Below are positions 1 through 5,225 of a stretch of 5,225 bases of DNA, in pieces. Position numbers and translations under genes: made by a program. The DNA is from Dehalococcoidales bacterium (lineage in GTDB: Bacteria > Chloroflexota > Dehalococcoidia > Dehalococcoidales > RBG-16-60-22), in the NCBI GenBank assembly GCA_026416775.1, contig JAOAEN010000105.1, positions 1 to 5,225 of the forward strand. Reading direction: 5' to 3'. The stretch's first letter is position 1; the number at the start of each line of letters is the position of its first letter. The notes under the pieces were generated by a model, which was not told where the DNA came from, did no database searches, and worked only from the letters and a program-made list of their open reading frames with translations.

Positions 1-273
1 GTTGATCTTGTGCGCCCCGGTGTGGGCGAGGTCTTCCCGCTTGAGCAGGATGGTGGCTCCGCCCGTCTTGGCGGTGAGCTTTTTTGCTTCATAAAGCGGG
101 GTCGGGCGCCCGATATAGTCGCGGCAGAGGCTATCAAACTCTGCTATGAAGGCAGGGTCATTCACCGCCTCGCGGTAAGCCTGCGCAAGCTCGTCCAGTG
201 CCGGCATGAGCGTTTCCGGCACGAACCTTCCTCCGAACCGTCCGAAGTAACCCCTGTTGTCAGGATACGGCAT
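1..273 (-). CDS. trpB: Tryptophan synthase beta chain, N-terminal part (cut by window edge)
   Basis: TrpB is the PLP enzyme that condenses indole, channelled from TrpA, with L-serine to give L-tryptophan in the cytoplasm. Only the first 91 codons are present; the frame is open to the left edge. Translation from the ATG at 273 begins [20 protein letters not shown], the typical TrpB start (GxFGxFGGxFVPE). It continues through GRPTPLY (residues 55-61) and [16 protein letters not shown] (76-91). Lys89 in HKIN matches the lysine that forms the Schiff base with PLP in known TrpB. The HTGAHKIN form is that of ordinary TrpB1. The start lies inside the end of trpF (14-base overlap), with a strong AGGAGG four bases upstream. 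About three quarters of the protein, and probably trpA, lie outside the window. Identification is very secure; completeness cannot be judged. Confidence 0.96.
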   Translation of the reverse strand, partial: MPYPDNRGYFGRFGGRFVPETLMPALDELAQAYREAVNDPAFIAEFDSLCRDYIGRPTPLYEAKKLTAKTGGATILLKREDLAHTGAHKIN

Positions 274-916
274 CGGTCCTCCTCACCGCCTCGATGAATT
301 TTCTGATTTTCTCGCTGTCTTTAATGCCACCGCTTTCTACCCCGCTTGACACATCCACCCCCCATGGTGCCGCCTGCCTGATGAGTGTCCCCACGTTTTC
401 GGGAGTGAGCCCACCGGCGATGATGACGGGAAAGCTGCGGGCAATCGGCACGGCAAGGTCCCAGTCAAATGTTTTACCGGTGCCCCCGTAGAGGGACTTA
501 TCATGCGTGTCAAGGAGGATGATAGCCTGCTTTCCCCGCAGGATTTTCTGCGCGCGGGTGATGTCCTGTAGGACTTGTTCCGGCGGTCTTGACCGGCTTA
601 TCCGCAACGCCTTGATGACCGGTTTTTCAAGCTCCGTGCAGTATTCCCAAGGCTCATCGCCGCTGAGCTGTATCCAGTCAAAACCGCATCTGCGGCTCAG
701 CCGTCTTACCGTGTCAATATCGTTATTGACAAAGACGCCCACGGTCATCACCGGTTTCTCCGTCTCGCGCGCCGCACTGACTATCCTTTCCGCGGTGGCA
801 GGGCTTACCTGGCGCGGGCTTGGTGCCAGCACCAGCCCGATGAAGTCTGCCCCGGCTTCAGCGGCAACGACGGCGTGCTCTTCGCTTTTTATCCCGCAGA
901 TCTTGATTTTTGTCAT
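260..916 (-). CDS. trpF: Phosphoribosylanthranilate isomerase
   Basis: TrpF carries out the Amadori rearrangement of N-(5'-phosphoribosyl)anthranilate to CdRP, the third step of tryptophan synthesis. It is a single-domain (beta/alpha)8 barrel, and 218 residues is normal length. The N-terminal KIKICGI carries Cys7, the position of the general base in the family. LLDTHD holds Asp136, matching the general acid. The [11 protein letters not shown] segment (142-152), AGGLTPENV (167-175) and [10 protein letters not shown] (186-195) are the phosphate-binding and barrel-end signatures. The usual QLHG motif reads QLSGDE here (Ser85). It is separate from TrpC rather than fused as in E. coli. Its ATG overlaps the trpC stop as ATGA, and an AGGGAG lies eight bases upstream of that ATG. 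Its 3' end overlaps trpB by 14 bases. Function is secure from motifs and context. Confidence 0.97.
   Translation of the reverse strand: MTKIKICGIKSEEHAVVAAEAGADFIGLVLAPSPRQVSPATAERIVSAARETEKPVMTVGVFVNNDIDTVRRLSRRCGFDWIQLSGDEPWEYCTELEKPVIKALRISRSRPPEQVLQDITRAQKILRGKQAIILLDTHDKSLYGGTGKTFDWDLAVPIARSFPVIIAGGLTPENVGTLIRQAAPWGVDVSSGVESGGIKDSEKIRKFIEAVRRTDAVS
278..283 (-). promoter_or_regulatory. Shine-Dalgarno site of trpB inside trpF
   Basis: A full AGGAGG lies four bases before the trpB ATG at 273, within the last codons of trpF. It supports the choice of this trpB start, because the protein matches TrpB from its first residues, and means that trpB can recruit ribosomes despite overlapping trpF by 14 bases. 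Confidence 0.75.
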
Positions 917-1692
917 GAAAGAAGCTCCCTGATCTTTTCGGGAATGTTTTCTGCCGTGACCAGCGCCTCACCGATAAGGACGGCGTTCACACCACATGCT
1001 TCAAGCATTCTCACGTCATCGCGTGTCCTGATGCCGCTTTCCGCCACCACAGGCTTACCGTGGGGTACCCGCCGGCGCAGCCGCTGCGTGGTGCCGAGGT
1101 CAACTTCAAAGGTGTGGAGGTTGCGGTTATTGATCCCGATGAGCTCAGCCCCGGCATCAAGCGCGTCTTCAAGCTCCTTCTCATCATGTACCTCAACGAG
1201 ACATTCCAGTCCCAGATTTCTGGCAAGCGAAATGAGCCCGACGAGCTGCCGGGGAGCAAGGATGGCGGTGATGAGCAGGATGGCATCTGCCCCGAAGGCG
1301 GCGGACTCGTAGATCTGGTATTCATCGTAGATAAAGTCCTTGCGCAGGATGGGAAGCGCCACGCTTTCCCGTATTGCGGCGAGATGGTCCAGACTGCCGT
1401 GGAAGTACTCTCTTTCCGTGAGCACCGATATGGCGGCGGCACCGTTTGCTGCATAGGTCTCTGCCAGGGCCACCGGGTCAAAATCGGGGCAGAGGACCCC
1501 TTTTGACGGCGAGGCCTTCTTCACCTCGGCAATGAGCCTTATTCCCTTGCCGCTGATGGCGGAGGCGAGACTCAGCGGGGGCCTCCTGCGGGAAATGTGC
1601 TCCCGGAGCGACGATAGCGTCACGGTCTGCCTCTGTCGTGCCACCTCATCCCTTTTTGTGGCGAGGATTTTCTCCAGTATCGTATCAGCCAT
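913..1692 (-). CDS. trpC: Indole-3-glycerol phosphate synthase
   Basis: TrpC decarboxylates and closes the ring of CdRP to give indole-3-glycerol phosphate, the substrate of tryptophan synthase. At 259 residues it is a standard monofunctional (beta/alpha)8 IGPS with the usual N-terminal helical extension (MADTILEKILATKRDEV). Visible motifs are IAEVKKASPSKG (54-65, with Glu56 and Lys58), LRKDFIYDEYQIYE (116-129, with Lys118), LVEVHDEKEL (165-174, with Glu167), GINNRNL (186-192, with Asn188) and AESGI (217-221, with Glu218 and Ser219). These match the catalytic lysines and glutamates and the ligand-binding Asn/Ser of characterised IGPS. The ATG at 1692 lies within the end of trpD (8-base overlap) and has only a weak purine stretch before it, so translation is probably coupled to trpD. 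Its stop shares ATGA with trpF. Identification is secure. Confidence 0.98.
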   Translation of the reverse strand: MADTILEKILATKRDEVARQRQTVTLSSLREHISRRRPPLSLASAISGKGIRLIAEVKKASPSKGVLCPDFDPVALAETYAANGAAAISVLTEREYFHGSLDHLAAIRESVALPILRKDFIYDEYQIYESAAFGADAILLITAILAPRQLVGLISLARNLGLECLVEVHDEKELEDALDAGAELIGINNRNLHTFEVDLGTTQRLRRRVPHGKPVVAESGIRTRDDVRMLEACGVNAVLIGEALVTAENIPEKIRELLS

Positions 1693-2710
1693 TGTTCTTG
1701 AAACTCTGCGTCAGGGTGATCAGTTTTTCCAGCTTTTCGCGGGCGTGCCCGCGGTCGATTGACTGCTGTGCCAGTCCGGCGGCTTCCTTGAGGTCGCTGG
1801 TGATGCCGGCGGCTACCAGGGCTGCTGCCGCGTTCATGACCACGATGTCACGCAGTGCTCCCTTTTCTCCCTCCATGACCTGTCTTAACCGGATAGCGTT
1901 TTCCTGAGGGCTACCGCCCTTTATCTCCGATTGTGGTGCTTCCCTGAGACCGAAACTGCGCGGCGAGACCTCGCAGGGCCTGGCAACGCCTTTCTCGCTC
2001 ACTTCCCATACCAGGGATCTGCCACTGATGGAAAGCTCGTCAAGCCCGTCAAGCCCGTGGACGACGAGGGCATGTTTGATCCCGAGACGGTGGAGCACTA
2101 AGGCAATCTTTTCTCCGAGCTCGCGGCTTGCCACCCCGAGGAGCATGTACTTCACATGTGCGGGATTGGTGAGCGGACCGAGGATGTTGAACACGGTGCG
2201 GATGCCCATTTCCCGCCTTACCGGGGCGGCATGTCTCATGGCGGGATGGAAGGCCGGGGCAAACATGAAGCCGATGCCCACCTTTTCCACGCATTCTTTT
2301 ACCCACTCGGGGCTCAGGTTTATCTCCACGCCGAGCGCTTCAAGGACATCGGCACTCCCGCACTGGCTTGAAGCGGCGCGGTTGCCGTGCTTGGCAACCC
2401 TGACCCCTGAGCCGGCGACAACGAAGGCCGCCGCCGTCGAGATGTTAAAGCTTCCCGAGCCATCACCGCCCGTCCCCACAATATCCATGGCGGGGGCGTC
2501 AATCACAACCGGCATGGCTCTGGCGCGCATCATGGCGGCAAGACCGGCGATTTCATCCGGAGTCTCGCCCTTCATGCGCAGCGCCGTGAGGAAGGTGCTG
2601 ATCTGGACCGGTGTTGCCTCGCCGTTCATGATCTCGCCCATGACGAAATAGGCTTCTTCATAGGTCAGGTCTTTCTTTTCTACAAGCAGGCTGATGGCTT
2701 CTTTAATCAT
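1685..2710 (-). CDS. trpD: Anthranilate phosphoribosyltransferase
   Basis: TrpD transfers the phosphoribosyl group of PRPP to anthranilate, the second committed step. The 341 residues are a usual length for the family: an N-terminal helical domain (about 1-70) and a nucleoside phosphorylase-like alpha/beta domain. Signatures seen are DIVGTGGDGSGSFNIST (76-92, the PRPP-binding loop with GTGGDG at 79-84), KHGNRAASSQCGSADVLEALG (107-127), RREMGIRTVFNILGPLTNP (165-183, anthranilate-binding region) and HGLDGLDELS (218-227), where Asp224-Glu225 match the metal-binding pair. It is a stand-alone TrpD, not fused to TrpG as in enteric bacteria. The ATG overlaps the trpG stop (ATGA), and an AGGGGG lies five bases upstream of it. 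At the 3' end it overlaps trpC by 8 bases. Identification is secure. Confidence 0.98.
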   Translation of the reverse strand: MIKEAISLLVEKKDLTYEEAYFVMGEIMNGEATPVQISTFLTALRMKGETPDEIAGLAAMMRARAMPVVIDAPAMDIVGTGGDGSGSFNISTAAAFVVAGSGVRVAKHGNRAASSQCGSADVLEALGVEINLSPEWVKECVEKVGIGFMFAPAFHPAMRHAAPVRREMGIRTVFNILGPLTNPAHVKYMLLGVASRELGEKIALVLHRLGIKHALVVHGLDGLDELSISGRSLVWEVSEKGVARPCEVSPRSFGLREAPQSEIKGGSPQENAIRLRQVMEGEKGALRDIVVMNAAAALVAAGITSDLKEAAGLAQQSIDRGHAREKLEKLITLTQSFKNNG

Positions 2711-3342
2711 GGTTTCCCCCTGCGGGAGACCCCGGTTTTTACCGTCATTGCCGGGCTGACCGGGGCTTCCCGTTTGTGGTAAAGCGTGAGGAAATTCTTC
2801 AGGATCTCTTTTCCCGGTGCGGTCAGGATGGACTCGGGATGGAACTGCACACCTTCCACCGGGTGAACGCGGTGGCGTAGCCCCATGATGATGCCGTTTT
2901 CCGTCCAGGCGCTTACCTCAAGGAATTCCGGCAGGGTCTCCCGCTTCACGGCGAGGGAATGGTAGCGGACGGCGACAAACGGGCTATCGATGCCGCGGAA
3001 AATGCCCCTGCCGTCGTGATGGATGAGTGAGGTCTTCCCGTGCCTTATCTCACCAGCATGCGCGACAACTGCCCCGTAGGCATAACCGATGCACTGGTGC
3101 CCGAGGCAGACGCCGAGGATGGGGATATGTGCGCCGAATTTCCTGATGATTTCGTTGGAAATGCCGGCATTTTCGGGCCTTCCCGGTCCCGGCGAGATAA
3201 TGATGTGCTCCGGTGCCAGACGCGAGATGGCACGGATGGTGATCCTGTCATTGCGCACCACCATGACCTCGTACCCCAGCTCGCTAAGGTACTGATAGAG
3301 GTTATACGTGAAGCTATCGTAGTTATCAATAAGAAGGATCAT
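2707..3342 (-). CDS. trpG: Anthranilate synthase component II (glutamine amidotransferase)
   Basis: TrpG is the class I glutamine amidotransferase that releases ammonia from glutamine and passes it to TrpE. The protein starts MILLIDNYDSFTYNLYQYL, a classic TrpG/PabA N-terminus. The oxyanion-region motif SPGPGRPENAGIS is at 50-62. The nucleophile elbow GVCLGHQCIGYAYG (77-90) carries Cys79. YHSLAV is at 127-132, and QFHPESILT (166-174) carries His168 and Glu170, completing the triad. At 211 residues it is slightly long: after the usual end near residue 190 there is a short basic tail (KREAPVSPAMTVKTGVSRRGKP), whose coding sequence also supplies the trpD ribosome-binding site. It begins three bases after the trpE stop and overlaps trpD by four. 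Such proteins can also serve p-aminobenzoate synthesis (PabA), but the purely trp context favours TrpG. Confidence 0.97.
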   Translation of the reverse strand: MILLIDNYDSFTYNLYQYLSELGYEVMVVRNDRITIRAISRLAPEHIIISPGPGRPENAGISNEIIRKFGAHIPILGVCLGHQCIGYAYGAVVAHAGEIRHGKTSLIHHDGRGIFRGIDSPFVAVRYHSLAVKRETLPEFLEVSAWTENGIIMGLRHRVHPVEGVQFHPESILTAPGKEILKNFLTLYHKREAPVSPAMTVKTGVSRRGKP

Positions 3343-3345
3343 AAT

Positions 3346-4779
3346 CTACCTGCCTTCGGCGCTATCAATGGCGCTGAGGAGTGCCTGCGCCTTGTTGAGG
3401 CATTCCTGGTATTCGCGACCCGGAATACTGTCGGCAACGATGCCGGCACCCGCCTGCACGTAGGCGATGCCGTCCTTGAGGATAATAGTGCGGATGGTGA
3501 TGGCGGTGTCCATGTTGCCGGCGAAATCAAAGTAGCCGACTGCCCCGGCATAAGGGCCGCGCCTTTCCAGCTCAAGCCCGGCGATGATCTCCATGGCGCG
3601 TATCTTCGGCGCCCCGGTAACCGTGCCGTCGGGGAAACAGGCACGCAGGGCGTCATACGGGGTAAGCCCTTCTTTGAGTCTACCCTGGACATGGGAGACA
3701 AGGTGCATCACATGTGAATAGCGCTCGACCTCCATGAGCTGGGTGACCTCAACCGTACCGGGGGCGCTGATCCTGCCGATGTCATTACGTGCCAGGTCGA
3801 CCAGCATCACATGCTCGGCACGCTCCTTTTCATCGTTTTTCAGCTCTTCGGCAAGGGCCCTGTCCTTCTCGCTGTCCGGTGAACGCGGGCGCGTGCCGGC
3901 AATAGGGTGGTTGGAGACGATGCCATCCTCGACACGGACGAGCAGTTCAGGGGAAGCCCCGATGATGTGGAAATCTCCCAAATGCAGGAAGTACATGTAA
4001 GGTGAAGGGTTGATGGAGCGCAGTGCCCGGTAAATGGCAAATGGCGGGGCTTTCGTGCGGCGGGCGAGGCGCAGCGACGGCACCGCCTGAATGATATCTC
4101 CATCGTAGATGTGTTTCTTGATGCGGCGGACAATTTTTTCAAATTGCTGGCGGCTGATGTTGGCGGTGATTTCGGGGGTGGTGGCGGGTTGTGAAGGCGG
4201 GTCTTCTGCAGGCGGCAGGGGCTGGCTGAGCCTTGCTACAAGGCTATCAATCTTCTGCACCGCTTTGCTGTAGTTTTCATCAATATCCCCCTCGAGGGGG
4301 CATTGTGCCACCACCTTGATCTTGTGGGTGAGGTGGTCAAAAATGAGCAGGCTATCAACGAACATGAAGCAGGCTTCGGGGAGTCCTATCGGGTCGCTTT
4401 CCGGGGCGGGGAGTTTTTCAAAGCACCGGGCTACTTCATAGCTCAGGTAGCCGACCATGCCACCCTGAAAGCGGGGTAGCCTGCCAGACGCTACCGGTTT
4501 GAACCTGCTAAGCATTTTTGCAATAGTCCTGAGCGGGTCGGCTGGTCTTGTAGTACTTCTGGTGCTGATGGTGCGTGCCGGTTCTGTGCCGATGAAGCTA
4601 TATCGTGCCAGCCTTTCGCCGCCCTCGACGCTTTCCAGAAGGAAAGAGTATTTCCCTCTGGCAATCTTGAGATAGGCGGAGACCGGCGTCTCGAGATCTG
4701 CCTTGATCTCGCGGAAAACCGCAACGAGGTTTCCTTCGTTCTTCAGTTTTTTTACCTCTTCAAGACCTGGCTGGTACAT
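3346..4779 (-). CDS. trpE: Anthranilate synthase component I
   Basis: TrpE converts chorismate plus ammonia to anthranilate and pyruvate, the committed step. From the ATG at 4779 it has 477 residues, normal for the family, and starts MYQPGLEEVKKLKNEGNLVAV. The N-terminal domain carries LLESVEGGERLARYSFIG (47-64); LLES is the known tryptophan feedback site, so allosteric inhibition is likely. A Pro-rich linker (about 187-203) leads into the chorismate-binding domain: DGDIIQAVPS (226-235), NPSPYMYFL (257-265), GASPELLVR (274-282), HPIAGTRPR (291-299), ERAEHVMLVDLARNDIGR (319-336), FPDGTVTGAPKIRAMEII (382-399) and DSIPGREYQECLNKA (450-464). The frame stays open upstream to an ATG at 4896, but that start would lie in the T-box leader before the terminator, so 4779 is chosen. 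A GGGTGGA three bases upstream serves as ribosome-binding site. ADC synthase (PabB) is an alternative, disfavoured by LLES and context. Confidence 0.97.
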   Translation of the reverse strand: MYQPGLEEVKKLKNEGNLVAVFREIKADLETPVSAYLKIARGKYSFLLESVEGGERLARYSFIGTEPARTISTRSTTRPADPLRTIAKMLSRFKPVASGRLPRFQGGMVGYLSYEVARCFEKLPAPESDPIGLPEACFMFVDSLLIFDHLTHKIKVVAQCPLEGDIDENYSKAVQKIDSLVARLSQPLPPAEDPPSQPATTPEITANISRQQFEKIVRRIKKHIYDGDIIQAVPSLRLARRTKAPPFAIYRALRSINPSPYMYFLHLGDFHIIGASPELLVRVEDGIVSNHPIAGTRPRSPDSEKDRALAEELKNDEKERAEHVMLVDLARNDIGRISAPGTVEVTQLMEVERYSHVMHLVSHVQGRLKEGLTPYDALRACFPDGTVTGAPKIRAMEIIAGLELERRGPYAGAVGYFDFAGNMDTAITIRTIILKDGIAYVQAGAGIVADSIPGREYQECLNKAQALLSAIDSAEGR

Positions 4780-4781
4780 GT

Positions 4782-4788
4782 TCCACCC
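4782..4788 (-). promoter_or_regulatory. Ribosome-binding site deciding the trpE start
   Basis: GGGTGGA sits three bases before the ATG at 4779 and just after the terminator U run (4793-4797). It is a moderate Shine-Dalgarno match with short spacing, but together with the family-typical N-terminus it fixes the trpE start downstream of the terminator. Confidence 0.6.
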
Positions 4789-4792
4789 AAAC

Positions 4793-4823
4793 AAAAACCC
4801 CCGCCCTGAAAAAGGGGCGGGGG
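4793..4823 (-). terminator. Regulated intrinsic terminator of the T-box leader
   Basis: CCCCCGCCC (4823-4815) and GGGCGGGGG (4806-4798) form a perfect 9-bp, all G-C stem with an 8-nt loop, followed directly by five U (4797-4793). It ends 13 bases before the trpE ATG. In the T-box scheme it forms when tRNA-Trp is charged and stops transcription before trpE. Confidence 0.93.
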
Positions 4824-4831
4824 CGTGAGCT

Positions 4832-4846
4832 CCGCGGTGCCACCCT
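4832..4846 (-). promoter_or_regulatory. T-box antiterminator core sequence
   Basis: AGGGTGGCACCGCGG is a near-perfect match to the conserved T-box sequence AGGGTGGNACCGCG. The UGGC bulge would pair with the free GCCA 3' end of uncharged tRNA; G is the usual discriminator base of bacterial tRNA-Trp. In the antiterminator form its 5' part (AAGGG) can pair with C-rich bases that otherwise make the 5' arm of the terminator (4815-4823), so the two structures exclude each other. Confidence 0.93.
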
Positions 4847-5010
4847 TCTTGTCCTTCCCGGAGGAAAGGACATCTCGGCGAGTACAGCCCTTGCATCTCA
4901 CTTAAGAGCGATACTCCGGGATGAGTTAACGCTTCCCCTGCGGCAAAGCCTACTCAGCTTCTCGGGAGGGACTTCCTTCCCTTTTGCCTTTCGGTTTGCA
5001 GCTCCCCGGC

Positions 5011-5013
5011 CCA
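5011..5013 (-). promoter_or_regulatory. T-box specifier codon UGG (Trp)
   Basis: In the 3' side of the Stem I specifier loop the RNA reads GAA-UGG-G. GAA is the usual partner of the AGUA strand (5080-5077) in the loop E-like fold, the next triplet is the specifier, and the following base is a purine as usual. UGG pairs with the CCA anticodon of tRNA-Trp, which agrees with the operon's pathway. Confidence 0.88.
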
Positions 5014-5105
5014 TTCAGCCCCGGCGCTGGCATCGGCTCACACCTTACCCGACTCTCTGAGCCCCGCTTTGAGGCTTACTCTTCCGGTTCACAGCCTTTA
5101 CATAA

Positions 5106-5118
5106 TAGGTTACACCTA
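5106..5118 (-). repeat. Small palindrome at the transcription start
   Basis: TAGGT-gta-ACCTA is a perfect 5-bp inverted repeat with a 3-base centre, lying between the end of the -10 box and the first bases of the transcript. It could be an operator half-site pair or a chance match. No known repressor site is recognised in it, and the T-box alone would be enough to regulate the operon. Confidence 0.4.
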
Positions 5119-5146
5119 ATTTAGCATGATGGTGGGGATTTGTCAA
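5118..5146 (-). promoter_or_regulatory. Promoter of the trp operon, sigma-70 type
   Basis: The -35 box TTGACA (5146-5141) is a perfect consensus. A 17-base spacer leads to TAAATT (5123-5118), a 4 of 6 match to TATAAT with the key first A and last T kept. Transcription would begin near 5111, just before the T-box Stem I. This is the only good promoter-like pair that I see between the right edge and the leader. Confidence 0.75.
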
Positions 5147-5189
5147 GTAAGATTTGGGTGGTCCTTTCTGCGCGATTGATTTTTTCAAG

Positions 5190-5225
5190 CTCACCCCCTT
5201 TATCCCCCTCTCACACAGGGGGCAT
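5190..5225. other. G/C-tract-rich intergenic sequence with inverted repeat
   Basis: Upstream of the promoter the plus strand carries two near-copies of a C-tract (CACCCCCTTTATCCCCCTC), followed by an inverted repeat: CCCCCT (5204-5209) and AGGGGG (5217-5222) with a 7-base centre. No reading frame is evident. It lacks a U run directly after the stem on either strand, so it is not a convincing terminator. It resembles the kind of C-rich dispersed intergenic repeat seen in some bacterial genomes, but one copy cannot prove this, and it is cut by the window edge. Confidence 0.3.

Larger units (their letters stand above)
4793..5111 (-). ncRNA. T-box leader riboswitch, tryptophan-specific
   Basis: This untranslated leader should sense the charging of tRNA-Trp and control read-through into the trp operon. 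Stem I can be drawn by eye. A base helix pairs CCGG 5087-5084 with CCGG 5009-5006. The specifier loop has AGUA (5080-5077) facing GAAUGG (5016-5011). The helix above pairs AGCCTC 5076-5071 with GGGGCT 5022-5017. The distal part holds AGAGAG (5058-5053) followed by TCGG 5052-5049 pairing with CCGA 5036-5033. GAGTA 4916-4912 can pair with TACTC 4884-4880 in the Stem II region. Stem III is a 9-bp hairpin, 4871-4863 with 4859-4851. The conserved antiterminator sequence and a terminator follow. The 5' end is inferred from the promoter position. The class is established in Firmicutes, Chloroflexota and some other phyla. Specificity is inferred from the UGG specifier and the downstream genes. Confidence 0.95.

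Noticed and set aside
10..297. A plus-strand open frame of 95 codons at the left edge
   Set aside because: It is antisense to the conserved start of trpB and the end of trpF; no protein features are seen.
507..1312. Long plus-strand open frames (507-932, 875-1312) opposite trpF and trpC
   Set aside because: They are antisense shadows of GC-rich genes. Their Ser/Pro/Arg-rich translations have no recognisable domain, while the minus-strand frames are unmistakable enzymes.
2038..2058. Tandem repeat of GTCAAGCCC in trpD
   Set aside because: It encodes the conserved GLDGLDE metal-binding motif, so the repeat follows from protein sequence rather than being a DNA element.
3040..3717. A 225-residue plus-strand open frame across the trpG/trpE junction
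   Set aside because: It overlaps two well-supported genes on the other strand and its translation resembles no family known to me. It is best explained as chance from codon bias.
4780..4896. A 39-residue N-terminal extension of TrpE starting at an ATG at 4896
   Set aside because: It would be translated from T-box leader and terminator sequence, has no similarity to TrpE, and lies upstream of the regulated terminator. The ATG at 4779 gives a family-typical N-terminus.
4793..5111. Classical leader-peptide attenuator with Trp codons
   Set aside because: No short open frame with clustered UGG codons and a ribosome-binding site is seen. The single UGG sits in a T-box specifier loop, and the conserved T-box sequence is present.

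Overview
The window holds most of a tryptophan biosynthesis operon, read entirely from the minus strand, plus its complete control region. From the right-hand end leftwards the order is: promoter, tryptophan-type T-box leader with its terminator, trpE, trpG, trpD, trpC, trpF, and the first 91 codons of trpB, which runs off the left edge. trpA would be expected next, outside the window. All six proteins keep the expected catalytic motifs and none looks broken.

Control region (about 4790-5146, minus strand). A strong-looking promoter (TTGACA, 17-base spacer, TAAATT) is followed by a leader of about 320 nt with the hallmarks of a T-box: a Stem I with an AGUA/GAA specifier loop presenting UGG (Trp), the conserved AGGGTGGCACCGCGG antiterminator sequence, and a GC-rich terminator hairpin with a U run ending 13 bases before the trpE start codon. 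Uncharged tRNA-Trp should favour antitermination and expression of the whole operon. The 65 bases at the far right hold no gene that I can see, only a G/C-tract-rich sequence with a small inverted repeat.

Coding region (1-4779). TrpE and TrpG form anthranilate synthase, TrpD adds the phosphoribosyl group, TrpF isomerises, TrpC closes the indole ring, and TrpB joins indole to serine. The genes are packed tightly: a 3-base gap between trpE and trpG, 4-base ATGA overlaps at trpG/trpD and trpC/trpF, an 8-base overlap at trpD/trpC and a 14-base overlap at trpF/trpB. This suggests one transcript with translational coupling.

Organism. The sequence is fairly GC-rich. A T-box controlling a compact trpEGDCFB operon points to a Gram-positive-type lineage or Chloroflexota. 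The gene order, protein style and the C-rich intergenic sequence make a Dehalococcoidia-like Chloroflexota my best guess, with a Firmicutes lineage as the alternative; this is inference only. I found no mobile elements, CRISPR array, tRNA or rRNA genes, and no sign of an undescribed system. The most informative part is the T-box and promoter region.
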